Origin: Verrucomicrobia bacterium UBA3841
Lineage (GTDB): Bacteria > Verrucomicrobiota > Kiritimatiellia > RFP12 > UBA1067
Direction: 5' to 3'
Assembly (NCBI GenBank): GCA_002392765.1
Contig: DGHT01000068.1
Location: 1 to 9,725, forward strand
DNA: 9,725 bases
This document shows positions 1-7,731 of the stretch, one piece after another. The translations under genes and the position numbers were made by a program. The stretch's first letter is position 1, and every line of letters starts with the position of its first letter. The notes below the pieces were generated by a model. That model was given only the letters and a program-made list of their open reading frames with translations, was not told the DNA's origin and made no database searches.

Positions 1-2463
1 ATCGTGTTCCACAAGGTGGACGGCGTTGTCGCCCGCCGTGTGACGATCGACAACCACTGCACCTCGAACAACGACGGCTTCGACATCGAGGCGCGGAACG
101 TCCTGATAGAAGACTGCGACATCGATGCAAGCGACGACGCGATCGTGCTCAAGTCGAACTGCCCGGACTATACGGTCGAGAACGTCGTCGTGCGGCGCTG
201 CATCAGCCGGTCGACCGGCAATGCGTTCAAGCTCGGAACGGCCTCCCACGGCGTGATGCGCAATGTCCTGTTCGAGGACTGCCGCGGCGAAATGGCGCGC
301 CGCAGCCATCCCGATCCCCGCAACGGCCAGGAGTGGTGGGAGAGCTGGCGGGCCAACTGGCTGAACGCGTCGAAGACCCTCGCGGGGCTCAACGGATTCA
401 CCGCGCAGTGCGTGGACGGCGGCATCGTGGAGAACGTCACCATACGCCGGTGTTCGCTGAACGGATACAACGTTCCGATCTTCATACGCGGCGGCGAGCG
501 TCCGAGCCGCATCTGGAACATACCCGCAGGCGACAAGTGGATTCTCCGCAACATCCTCGTCGAGGACGTGACCGGCAGCGCCGAGTCGTCGGTCGCCTCG
601 TCCATCACCGGCGCGGGCCGCTGCCGTCCGCAGAACGTGACGCTGCGCAACGTGAAGATCGTCTGCAAGGGAGCAGGCGACCTCTACGTGCCGCACGAGG
701 TCCCCGATGCAAAGGGGAGCTATCCCTCCTCGGTCATCTTCGCAAAGGGGCTCCCGGCCTGGGGGCTGTACATCCGCCACGCCGACGGCGTGCGTCTCGA
801 GAATGCAGATTTTGAGTTGGTCGGCGACGATAAGCGCGAGAAAATTGCCGCAGACGACGCCACGTTGACGTACGGGACGGACATCGCAGTCGAACGGCCT
901 CAAATACCCTGGCTGTTCGGGGGGTTCGGCTTCCAGAATGCCGAGGCACGTCTGACGCCGCTGATGACGGAATCGTTTCGCGACGAGCGGGCGGTCAAGT
1001 CGTTCCGCGAACTGTCGCCGTCCTTCTCGCGCGTGTATGTCGGGATGAACGGCGAGTCGAAGGAGTCGCTTGACCGGTTCGCGGACTACTACGACAAGAC
1101 TTTCCGTCCCTGCGACACGACGATCTACGCCGTCGGCGGTGCGATGCCCGCGTTCGCGGACAAGCTCGATATCGAAGCGCACGCCGAGGGTGTTGCAAAG
1201 TCGCTTGAATATCTCGTCAAGGAGCGCGACTGCCGGAAGATACGCTTCTACTGCCTGACGAACGAACTGATGAGCGGCGACGAGTGGGGGTACTTCTGGT
1301 TCCAGAGGAAGATGGACCTTTTCAAGGAGTTCCACCAGGCGCTGTACGATGCATTCCGCAGACATGGACTCGACATCCAGCTTGCGGCGTCCGACGGCTC
1401 GTACGGGCGCAAACAGGCCGAAGAGCTGAAGTGGACGGTCGACAACATGGACCTCATCACCGGCATCTACTGCACGCACTACTATGACGGCGATGTCAAG
1501 CCCGGCGATGTCGATGCCTACGGAATATTCAGCGACCAATTCACGAATGTCGTCGCCCTCGCCACGGGTAAGACGAAGCGCTGGATGCTCGGCGAATTCG
1601 GCATCGTGCCGCCGCGCGAGAAAGGGGTGATGGTTGACGACCGGAACTGGAACGGGGTCGATCCGCAGCGCTCCGGACTCGCGGCGCTTACAATGGCCGA
1701 AATGGCGATGGCCGCGATCAACGCCGGCGCGTACGCGGTGATGAGCTGGAGCTTCTGCGACTATCCCGATCCGTTCGTCGTCGAGGATTCTCACGATCCG
1801 GCGGGGCATGCCAGATACGAGAGCGGGAAGGCCGTTTACAAGCCGGACATGAAGTACAACAAGTGGGGCGTCTTCCGCTGGAGCGACGTCAACCGGGACT
1901 TCGGGCCGAATCCAACCTATTTCACGCTCGGTCTCATGAGCCGCTATTTCCGCAAAGGCGCGAACGTCCTGACGGCGAAGGCGTCCGATCCTCTTGTCCG
2001 CGCGACGGTTCTGCAAAACCGTGACGGGACGATGACGGCGGCTGTCGTCAATCTCGGCGAAAGGCGCGACATCACGCTTTCGGGCTGGGAGACGTCTCCG
2101 CGCGGTGCGCGGCTCTACCTCTACGATTCCGCGAATCCGCGGCTGAATCCGTTCGGCGACCTGCCTCCTGCCGACTGCGTGCTGACGCCGGATGGCGGCG
2201 CAGTGCGCTTTGAGATTCCCGAAAAAGGGATGGCGTTCGTGACGACGGACTACGTCGAGCGCGTGCCGGCGCCGGTCAAGGACGTGAAGGTCGCAGATGG
2301 ACGCCTGACGTGGACGCCTGTTGACGATCCTGATCACTGTTATTACCGCGTGTACAAGGACGGCAACCAGATCGCCTCGACTGTGGCGACCTTGCTTGCG
2401 GTTGAGGACGAGTCTGCAACATACGAGGTCGGAAGCGTCGACCGATGGGGCAACGAAAAATGA
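1..2463 (+). CDS. GH28-like beta-helix fused to clan GH-A-like glycoside hydrolase (5' partial)
   Basis: The frame is open to the left edge, so the N-terminus and any signal peptide lie outside. Numbering here starts at the GTG at position 4. Residues ~1-275 form right-handed beta-helix coils (repeated V-x-I-x-x-C steps) with GH28-type polygalacturonase motifs: N-N-D-G at 22-25, D-D at 44-45, S-H-G at 81-83 and PIFIRGG at 158-164. Residues ~300-750 are a second catalytic domain resembling a clan GH-A (beta/alpha)8 barrel, with a T-N-E-L acid/base candidate (E421) and an L-G-E-F-G nucleophile candidate (E531). Residues ~755-819 are an Fn3-like module ending in SVDRWGNEK. The second half is paralogous to the next gene. 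The role is probably extracellular or periplasmic cleavage of a uronate-rich glycan. The exact GH family of the second domain and the substrate are not recognised. The fusion point (~276-300) is a short linker with lower GC. Confidence 0.85.
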   Translation: MVFHKVDGVVARRVTIDNHCTSNNDGFDIEARNVLIEDCDIDASDDAIVLKSNCPDYTVENVVVRRCISRSTGNAFKLGTASHGVMRNVLFEDCRGEMARRSHPDPRNGQEWWESWRANWLNASKTLAGLNGFTAQCVDGGIVENVTIRRCSLNGYNVPIFIRGGERPSRIWNIPAGDKWILRNILVEDVTGSAESSVASSITGAGRCRPQNVTLRNVKIVCKGAGDLYVPHEVPDAKGSYPSSVIFAKGLPAWGLYIRHADGVRLENADFELVGDDKREKIAADDATLTYGTDIAVERPQIPWLFGGFGFQNAEARLTPLMTESFRDERAVKSFRELSPSFSRVYVGMNGESKESLDRFADYYDKTFRPCDTTIYAVGGAMPAFADKLDIEAHAEGVAKSLEYLVKERDCRKIRFYCLTNELMSGDEWGYFWFQRKMDLFKEFHQALYDAFRRHGLDIQLAASDGSYGRKQAEELKWTVDNMDLITGIYCTHYYDGDVKPGDVDAYGIFSDQFTNVVALATGKTKRWMLGEFGIVPPREKGVMVDDRNWNGVDPQRSGLAALTMAEMAMAAINAGAYAVMSWSFCDYPDPFVVEDSHDPAGHARYESGKAVYKPDMKYNKWGVFRWSDVNRDFGPNPTYFTLGLMSRYFRKGANVLTAKASDPLVRATVLQNRDGTMTAAVVNLGERRDITLSGWETSPRGARLYLYDSANPRLNPFGDLPPADCVLTPDGGAVRFEIPEKGMAFVTTDYVERVPAPVKDVKVADGRLTWTPVDDPDHCYYRVYKDGNQIASTVATLLAVEDESATYEVGSVDRWGNEK
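2261..2355 (+). repeat. 95-bp near-identical block, copy 1 (codes for the Fn3-like tail)
   Basis: This block matches 4044-4138 at a constant offset of 1783 bp, with only two mismatches seen (T/C at 2298 and C/T at 2305). Looser similarity continues on both sides. It encodes the start of the C-terminal module (PAPVKDVKVADGRLTW and onward). The rest of the two genes is clearly more diverged at DNA level. Confidence 0.85.
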
Positions 2464-2486
2464 TTTTGGCGAAAGATATGCGATAA

Positions 2487-2501
2487 TACATGACACATGT
2501 A
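2487..2501. promoter_or_regulatory. inverted repeat TACATG-ACA-CATGTA in the gap before the second hydrolase gene
   Basis: This is a perfect 6-bp inverted repeat with a 3-bp centre in the AT-rich gap between two hydrolase genes. It lies just after GATAAT (2482-2487). No -35 element at proper spacing was found, since TTGGCG at 2466-2471 is only 10 bp away. It could be an operator or chance. No second copy of the site was seen in the window. Confidence 0.25.
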
Positions 2502-2536
2502 ATCAAAAGAACCAGAATGCCGAGTCTATGAATAAA

Positions 2537-2541
2537 AAGGA
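2537..2541 (+). promoter_or_regulatory. Shine-Dalgarno AAGGA favouring the start at 2552
   Basis: AAGGA lies 10 nt before the ATG at 2552. The alternative in-frame ATG at 2528 has only a weak GAG three bases upstream. Starting at 2552 also gives a more classic signal peptide. The case is not decisive, because starting at 2528 merely adds eight residues. Confidence 0.45.
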
Positions 2542-2551
2542 TTGGTACAAC

Positions 2552-4252
2552 ATGCAGAAATCGATATTGGGTGCGATCACGCTTCTTGCGTGGATGCCGT
2601 TGGCGGGACAGCCCCAGCGGGAAGATGCCGCGATAGCGGCGGACGTTGTCATCGACAAACCCGTCATGCGCTGGCTGTGGGGTGGCTTCGGATTCCACAA
2701 CTCGGAAGCCACCATGACGCCTATGATGTCCGAGGAATTCCGCGACCAGCGCGTTCTCAAGACATTCCGCGAACTGTCGCCGACGTATTCAAGGGTATTC
2801 GCCGGCTACTGGGATTGGACCCAGGAGGCAATGGACCGCTTTGCCGACTACTACGACGCGACGTTTCGACAGGCCGGCACTACGCTTTATCTCGCTCCTG
2901 GACGCATGCCGACCATCACGGAGGACTTCGATCCCGATGCCTACGCCGAAGCGGTTGCTATCCGTCTTGAATATCTTGTCAAGAAGCGCAAGTGCGTCAA
3001 GATACGCTACTACACGGCGTCAAACGAGCTTTCGGTGGGAAGCACGTATGCGTGGTTCCGTTCGCACTGGGATGTCTATGTGAAGGTGATGAAGTCGCTG
3101 CACCGGGCTTTCGCCCGGCATGGCCTCGACATCGGCCTGATGGCGTCCGACGCTTCCGGATTCGAAAATCTCGAGACGATAGACTGGTCCATGCGCGACC
3201 TCAATGACGTGACGGACACGTATTGCTGGCATCTGTATACAAAGCCTGTCGGGATGCCCGGATGCCCCGAGATCGGCGACCCGGAAATGTGCAAAGAGCT
3301 TTACGGTGCGCTTACGAACTATGTGAGGATATGTCTTGGGAAAGAAAAGCGCCTGTCGTTCGGGGAATTTGGCGTTTCGGCGAAAAAGGATTTTCACAAA
3401 GGTCCGATGTGCAACGACTGCGGCACTGGTTTCAACTATTCCGCCGCGGATGCAGGCCTCGCGGCCATGCAACGTGTAGAGATGGGGCTTTGCGCGATGA
3501 ACGCCGGATGCGTAAGCGCGGCAAGCTGGACGTTCTGCGACTATCCCGATCCGTTTTTACGCGAGGACGGCGACTCGCCGGAAGAGAAGAAACGTTATGA
3601 GGTGGCGCGGTTTTCCGGTCATGGGCTGAACATTCGCTACAACAAGTGGGGACTGTTCAGGTGGGATGACGAAAACCACGACTATTCATCCTATCCGGAT
3701 CTCTACGCCATGGGCTACCTCGTGAAATTGTTCCGCAAAGGGACGCGGGTCCTGGTGTCAACTACGCGGGATCCTTCCCTGCGTGTCGGCGCGGTGACGA
3801 ATCCCGACGGTTCCTGTTCGATCGTAGTGATTAATTGGGGCGGGCGGAAAAACGTCCGGATCGCGAACGCGCACAGCGTGGACAGACCATACCGCCGCTA
3901 TGTCTACGACAGCGCAAATCCGCCTTTCAACGAGTTCAACGACCTGCAGCCGATGTCGGGAACGGTCGAGGCTAAGGATGGTCTCGTTGCCGCTGAACTT
4001 CCCGCGAAGTCGATTACGTTCCTTACGACGGACTACGAGGATCGCGTGCCGGCGCCGGTCAAGGACGTGAAGGTCGCAGACGGACGCTTGACGTGGACGC
4101 CTGTTGACGATCCTGATCACTGTTATTACCGCGTGTACGAGAATGGCAGTCAGATCGCCTCGACCGTTGCGACATCCCTGCCTGTAAAGACAGATGATGT
4201 GTCGAGACTCACCGTAAAGAGCGTTGACAAGTGGGGCAACGAGGGGAGATAG
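2552..4252 (+). CDS. secreted clan GH-A-like glycoside hydrolase, paralogue of the preceding gene
   Basis: 566 aa from the ATG at 2552; an ATG at 2528 is also possible. Residues 1-20 look like a Sec signal peptide (a Lys followed by a hydrophobic run to LAGQ). The catalytic domain begins at ~35 with WLWGGFGFHN, matching WLFGGFGFQN in the neighbour's second domain. The likely acid/base is E159 in S-N-E-L, and the likely nucleophile is E272 in F-G-E-F-G. Other shared blocks include FRELSP, DRFADYYD, FCDYPDPF, YNKWG and YDSANP. A sandwich-like region follows, then an Fn3-like tail from ~499 that is almost identical at DNA level to the neighbour's. It lacks the GH28-like half. The barrel plus accessory sandwich layout suggests a GH5/30/39-like exo- or endo-glycosidase, but I cannot name the family. 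It sits 5 nt before the esterase gene, so the two are probably translationally coupled. Confidence 0.83.
   Translation: MQKSILGAITLLAWMPLAGQPQREDAAIAADVVIDKPVMRWLWGGFGFHNSEATMTPMMSEEFRDQRVLKTFRELSPTYSRVFAGYWDWTQEAMDRFADYYDATFRQAGTTLYLAPGRMPTITEDFDPDAYAEAVAIRLEYLVKKRKCVKIRYYTASNELSVGSTYAWFRSHWDVYVKVMKSLHRAFARHGLDIGLMASDASGFENLETIDWSMRDLNDVTDTYCWHLYTKPVGMPGCPEIGDPEMCKELYGALTNYVRICLGKEKRLSFGEFGVSAKKDFHKGPMCNDCGTGFNYSAADAGLAAMQRVEMGLCAMNAGCVSAASWTFCDYPDPFLREDGDSPEEKKRYEVARFSGHGLNIRYNKWGLFRWDDENHDYSSYPDLYAMGYLVKLFRKGTRVLVSTTRDPSLRVGAVTNPDGSCSIVVINWGGRKNVRIANAHSVDRPYRRYVYDSANPPFNEFNDLQPMSGTVEAKDGLVAAELPAKSITFLTTDYEDRVPAPVKDVKVADGRLTWTPVDDPDHCYYRVYENGSQIASTVATSLPVKTDDVSRLTVKSVDKWGNEGR
4044..4138 (+). 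repeat. 95-bp near-identical block, copy 2
   Basis: This is the partner of 2261-2355, with 93 of 95 bases identical by eye and in the same reading frame and position within the C-terminal module. Similarity drops after the shared GTGTAC, although a 14-base identical stretch recurs further on (cagatcgcctcgac). Confidence 0.85.
4241..4248 (+). promoter_or_regulatory. ribosome binding site GAGGGGAG for the esterase gene
   Basis: This purine-rich Shine-Dalgarno lies inside the last codons of the upstream hydrolase gene, 9 nt before the ATG at 4258. It supports the 4258 start over the in-frame ATG at 4231, and suggests translational coupling of the two genes. Confidence 0.6.
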
Positions 4253-4257
4253 GTCGG

Positions 4258-5766
4258 ATGCGCTTAATAGCCACATTAGTTGCCATTGTCGCCGGCGTTG
4301 CGTCCGCATCGCACGGCAGTGTCGAGTTTGCCGCGCCTTTTGCGGATGGATGCGTGTTGCAGCGCGGTGTGCCGGTGGCGGTCTGGGGCCGCGCCGAATC
4401 TGGTGAGAAGGTGGAGGTGACCTTTTGCGACCAGCGCGTCGGGACGACGGCCGGGGCGGACGGACGCTGGATGGTGCATCTCGCGCCGATGGAGGCCTGT
4501 TCGAAAGGACGTATTCTATCTGCGAACGACCGTCAAGTAAAAGACGTTCTGGTCGGCGAGGTGTGGCTTTGCGCCGGACAGTCCAACGCCGAGATGCCGC
4601 TCTGCGGCGGCAGTCCGCGCTATCGCGACAGAACAGGCGCGCTTGTCGCGGCGATGACGTGCAAACCGCTTGTCCGGTTTGCATCGATGTCGTCAGAACC
4701 GTGGTCGGCCAAGCCTCGCACCGTGCTGTCAAAGCCTGCCTCGTGGAAACCGTTCACACCCGAAAACCTCGGCATGCCGGGCGGCGGCTTCTCGGCGATG
4801 GGTGTGTACTTCGCGCTTGAGCTTCATTCGGCGCTGAACGTTCCCGTGGGCATCATCGGCGCGTACAAAGGCTCGACGCCGATAGAGGCGTGGATTCCGC
4901 CAGAGGCGTTCGTGCGGCGTGCGGAACTCAAGGACTATCCGGCGTATCCGCCAGTGCCTGCTGAAGAATGGAACGCGTCGATGACGAACAAGTTTGTGCG
5001 ATATGGCGGCTACCAGCAGCCGTGCGCGATGTGGAATGCCCGCGTGGCGCCGCTTGTGCCGTACGCAATCAAAGGCGTGATCTGGTATCAGGGATGCAGC
5101 AACCAGTGGAATCCGGAACGCTATCTCGAACTGCAGCATGCGCTTTACGATAGCTGGGCGGCGGCGTTCGAAAACCCCGAACTTCCGTTTCGGTTCGTCC
5201 AGGTCGCGGCTTGGAATTGGAACAAGACGTTGCCGATCCAACTTGCGCAGGCGCAGTTCGCCAAAGAAGAGAAGAACGCCGCAATGGTCGTGATCTCCGA
5301 CATCGGAAACCTTTCGGACGCCCATCCGAACGAAAAGGGACTAGTTGGCAGGCGGCTTGCCGCGCTTGCGCTGGCGCGGGACTACGGCTATACCGGCATT
5401 CGCGCTGATTCGCCGACGCTGCGCGAATGGCACATAGAAGGAAGCGAAGTAGTGCTGGCTTTCGACAACGCGCGTTCTCTTTATCTGTACAATGCCGATG
5501 GTTCCCTCGACAGCACGTTCGAAATCGCCGGAGCGGACGGACGCTGGACTCGTGCGGAAATCGTAAACGCCGAAAGAAAAGGGCCTTCACGCGGGGCGTT
5601 TCCATCCAACGAGATTCGGCTTGCCGCGTCAGGTGTCGCGTCGCCGACCGCCGTGCGGTATCTTCATTGCCAGCCGTTTGCCGGCAACATCTTCAACGAA
5701 ATGAATCTTCCCCTCGGCGTGTTCTCTACGCAGTTATCAGACAGAAAGGATGCGGTACTCGAATGA
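4258..5766 (+). CDS. sialate O-acetylesterase-family carbohydrate esterase (SGNH hydrolase), secreted
   Basis: 502 aa. The start at 4258 gives a signal peptide (MRLIATLVAIVAGVASA) and has a good upstream RBS. Residues ~22-60 match the family's N-terminal beta domain (FADGCVLQRG, VWGRAESGE). The catalytic Ser is S109 in L-C-A-G-Q-S-N. The family's W-Y-Q-G block is at 276-279. The Asp-x-His-Pro block (D354, H356, P357) sits in DIGNLSDAHPNEKG, followed by VGRRLA. Family members remove O-acetyl groups from sialic acid or from plant polysaccharides such as xylan and pectin. Beside these hydrolases, plant-type or uronate-rich glycan deacetylation is the likelier role. One oddity is C280, where the family usually has Glu in WYQGE-S/A-N; the triad itself looks intact. 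It probably acts outside the cytoplasm, in step with the upstream hydrolases. Confidence 0.87.
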   Translation: MRLIATLVAIVAGVASASHGSVEFAAPFADGCVLQRGVPVAVWGRAESGEKVEVTFCDQRVGTTAGADGRWMVHLAPMEACSKGRILSANDRQVKDVLVGEVWLCAGQSNAEMPLCGGSPRYRDRTGALVAAMTCKPLVRFASMSSEPWSAKPRTVLSKPASWKPFTPENLGMPGGGFSAMGVYFALELHSALNVPVGIIGAYKGSTPIEAWIPPEAFVRRAELKDYPAYPPVPAEEWNASMTNKFVRYGGYQQPCAMWNARVAPLVPYAIKGVIWYQGCSNQWNPERYLELQHALYDSWAAAFENPELPFRFVQVAAWNWNKTLPIQLAQAQFAKEEKNAAMVVISDIGNLSDAHPNEKGLVGRRLAALALARDYGYTGIRADSPTLREWHIEGSEVVLAFDNARSLYLYNADGSLDSTFEIAGADGRWTRAEIVNAERKGPSRGAFPSNEIRLAASGVASPTAVRYLHCQPFAGNIFNEMNLPLGVFSTQLSDRKDAVLE

Positions 5767-5813
5767 CGGCAGGCAACAAATACAAGTGGATCGGGTGTCC
5801 GAATGAAGTTTTT

Positions 5814-5837
5814 TCACAGAGAAAATCACAGGGAAAA
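5814..5837 (+). repeat. two tandem 12-bp repeats (TCACAGRGAAAA)
   Basis: TCACAGAGAAAA is directly followed by TCACAGGGAAAA (11 of 12 identical), just before the Shine-Dalgarno AAGGAG (5840-5845) of the dehydrogenase gene. It lies in the 88-nt gap that splits the secreted-enzyme genes from the cytoplasmic ones. It may be a regulatory site or slippage; function is unknown. Confidence 0.5.
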
Positions 5838-5854
5838 GAAAGGAGTGTGCATGC

Positions 5855-6682
5855 ATGAAACGTTTTGAAGGAAAAGTCGTCGTCGTAACGGGCGGCGCGC
5901 GAAACACGGGATTGGAGATAGTAGACTCCTTCCTCCGGGAAGGGGCGAAGGTATTCTTCTGCGGGTCTAGCGAGGCGTCCGTAGCTGAAGGCGTAAAGGC
6001 GCTTGAGTCACGCGGACTTGCGGGATTCAGGGGCGTCAAGTGCGACGTGTCGCTGCGGTCGGACGTTGAGGCGATGATGGATGTCATCGAGAGTGAGGCC
6101 GGACGTCTTGACGTCGTCGTCTCGAACGCCGCGAACTTCGGGCTCGGACAGGGTACTTGCCTCGAAACGACGGACGACCAGTTTCTCTCCGTCCTGCAGG
6201 TGAACGTTCTCGGCGGGTTCAGGCTCGTCCAGCTTGCGGCGAACAGGTTCTTCATGCGACAGGAGCCCAATCCGGCCACAGGACAGCGCGGGGTCGTCGT
6301 TTTCGTCGGCTCTAACTCTTCGGAGCGCGTGAACCGCAACCGAATCACGTACGTGGCCTCAAAGGGCGCGATGGACTCCATGATGAAAGCCTTCGCCGTC
6401 GATCTCGCGCCAAAGGGAATCCGCGTGAACATGGTCGCACCGGGATTCATCTGGACAAGCCGCTGGCAGTTTCTGTCAGATGAAATCAAGGCGCAGCGGC
6501 GTTCGCTTGTCCCAAGTGGGCGCGAGGCGACGGGCAAGGACGTGGCCGATGCGGTGCTTTTCTTCGCCTCGGACGACGCACGGGGATTCCAGGGCGCACG
6601 CGTTGTCATGGACGGCGGATCGTCGGTTCAGCTGTATCCGGCTTCATGCGAAGACGACACATCGAAAATGAGGGAGAAATAA
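5855..6682 (+). CDS. SDR-family oxidoreductase, probable D-mannonate oxidoreductase (fructuronate reductase)
   Basis: 275 aa, a usual length for a classical short-chain dehydrogenase. The Rossmann cofactor motif T-G-G-A-R-N-T-G is at 12-19, the D64 adenine-ring position is in KCDVS, and SNAA is at 90-93 (a variant of NNAG). The catalytic tetrad is complete: N117, S153, Y166 and K170 (YVASK). A P-G motif follows at 196-197. AAGGAG lies 9 nt before the ATG. The gene ends 1 nt before the mannonate dehydratase gene, so the two are almost certainly co-transcribed. By analogy with SDR-type UxuB beside uxuA in Bacillus, the likely reaction is NAD(P)H-dependent interconversion of D-fructuronate and D-mannonate in the cytoplasm. 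SDR substrate cannot be read from sequence; a KduD-like 2-keto-3-deoxygluconate dehydrogenase is the main alternative. Confidence 0.85.
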   Translation: MKRFEGKVVVVTGGARNTGLEIVDSFLREGAKVFFCGSSEASVAEGVKALESRGLAGFRGVKCDVSLRSDVEAMMDVIESEAGRLDVVVSNAANFGLGQGTCLETTDDQFLSVLQVNVLGGFRLVQLAANRFFMRQEPNPATGQRGVVVFVGSNSSERVNRNRITYVASKGAMDSMMKAFAVDLAPKGIRVNMVAPGFIWTSRWQFLSDEIKAQRRSLVPSGREATGKDVADAVLFFASDDARGFQGARVVMDGGSSVQLYPASCEDDTSKMREK

Positions 6683-6683
6683 G

Positions 6684-7688
6684 ATGAAACTCGGAATTGC
6701 GATGCATCCCGAAAAGTGGAGCGACCGCCATCTCGCGATGGCGCGTCAGCTTGGATGCGAAACTGTGATAGCGTGGGTGCCGTTCGGAGCAGGCGACGGC
6801 GTGTGGCATGCCGAGGATTTCGAGCGCATATTCCTTCAGGCGAAGAAGCACGGCCTTGTACTTGAGGGAATTGAAAACTTCCATCCGCAGCATGTCGACC
6901 ACATTGTCCTTGACGAGCCGGGAAAGGACGAGCAGATGGCAAACCTCGTAAAGACCGTGACGAATGCAGGCGAGGTCGGGATCAAGTGCTTCGGCTACAA
7001 CTTCAGCTGCTGCGGCGTTCAAGGCTACTATTCCGAAGTCAACAACGGCGACGGACGCGGCGCGGCGGCCATCAAGAAGTTCGACGAGGACAGGGTCGAC
7101 CATTCGCCGCTTCCCTCGCGCCGGTTCTGGTTCAACACCGAGATCGAGCGCAGAAGCGCCGTGGATGTTCTGCCGCCAACTACGCCGGAGCAGCACTGGG
7201 GCAGGCTGAAATACTTCCTCGAAAATCTCTGCCCCGTCGCCGAAAAATACGGCATGAAGCTTTGCGCCCATCCTGACGATCCGCCGATCGAGTACCTGAA
7301 GGGCACGTTCCGTCCGCTAACGTCCGTGGAAGGGATGAGAAAGCTTCTTGCGCTCGTCGATTCCCCTGCCAACTGCCTTGAATTCTGCCAGGGCACGATC
7401 TCGACCATGCGCGGCATCGACATCTACGCCGCCATCGAGGAGTTCGCATCGTCAGGTCGGATCGGCTACGTGCATTTCCGCAACACGTCTGGCACCTTGC
7501 CGCGCTACAGCGAAGTGTTCATCGACGACGGATACGTCGACATGAAGCGGGCGATGGCGATCTACGAAAAGTGCGGATTTACTGGTACGATCATTCCCGA
7601 TCACACTCCGCGCCTCGATGCTGCAGACTTCTGGGAGACGGGAATGGCCTTCGCCCTCGGATATATGCGCGGCATAATGCCATCGTGA
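6684..7688 (+). CDS. uxuA: mannonate dehydratase (UxuA family)
   Basis: 334 aa. This is a TIM-barrel enzyme converting D-mannonate to 2-keto-3-deoxy-D-gluconate (EC 4.2.1.8) in the glucuronate branch of hexuronate catabolism. Family signatures in order are GIKCFGYNF (99-107), CAHPDDPP (194-201), LEFCQGT (232-238), YVHFRN (262-267), EVFIDDGYVDM (277-287) and IPDH (304-307). By family knowledge the divalent metal ligands would be H196, C235, H264 and D306, all present. The protein is shorter than the ~390-residue E. coli enzyme and nearer the short Gram-positive type. PDHTP replaces the more usual PDHG, so a sister-specificity enzyme is possible. RBS AGGGAG (6671-6676) lies in the end of the SDR gene. 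It is the last intact gene of the cluster. Confidence 0.85.
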   Translation: MKLGIAMHPEKWSDRHLAMARQLGCETVIAWVPFGAGDGVWHAEDFERIFLQAKKHGLVLEGIENFHPQHVDHIVLDEPGKDEQMANLVKTVTNAGEVGIKCFGYNFSCCGVQGYYSEVNNGDGRGAAAIKKFDEDRVDHSPLPSRRFWFNTEIERRSAVDVLPPTTPEQHWGRLKYFLENLCPVAEKYGMKLCAHPDDPPIEYLKGTFRPLTSVEGMRKLLALVDSPANCLEFCQGTISTMRGIDIYAAIEEFASSGRIGYVHFRNTSGTLPRYSEVFIDDGYVDMKRAMAIYEKCGFTGTIIPDHTPRLDAADFWETGMAFALGYMRGIMPS

Positions 7689-7731
7689 TGAACTACGCTT
7701 CCTGGATTCTGCGGGGACCCCATAGTCGAAC

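Noticed and set aside
2321..2551. Start of the second hydrolase at 2321, inside the first gene
   Set aside because: The extra ~77 residues are an out-of-frame reading of the Fn3-like tail, and they would place the signal peptide internally.
3758..4732. 324-aa minus-strand ORF
   Set aside because: It is antisense to two well-supported genes, rich in Arg/Pro/Ser as expected of a shadow frame, and has no recognisable motif.
5737..6609. 290-aa minus-strand ORF
   Set aside because: It is a shadow of the SDR gene, whose complete cofactor and catalytic motifs settle the coding strand.
7706..7720. GGGGACCCC dyad after uxuA as a terminator
   Set aside because: There is no loop of workable length and no T-tract after it, so it is probably chance.
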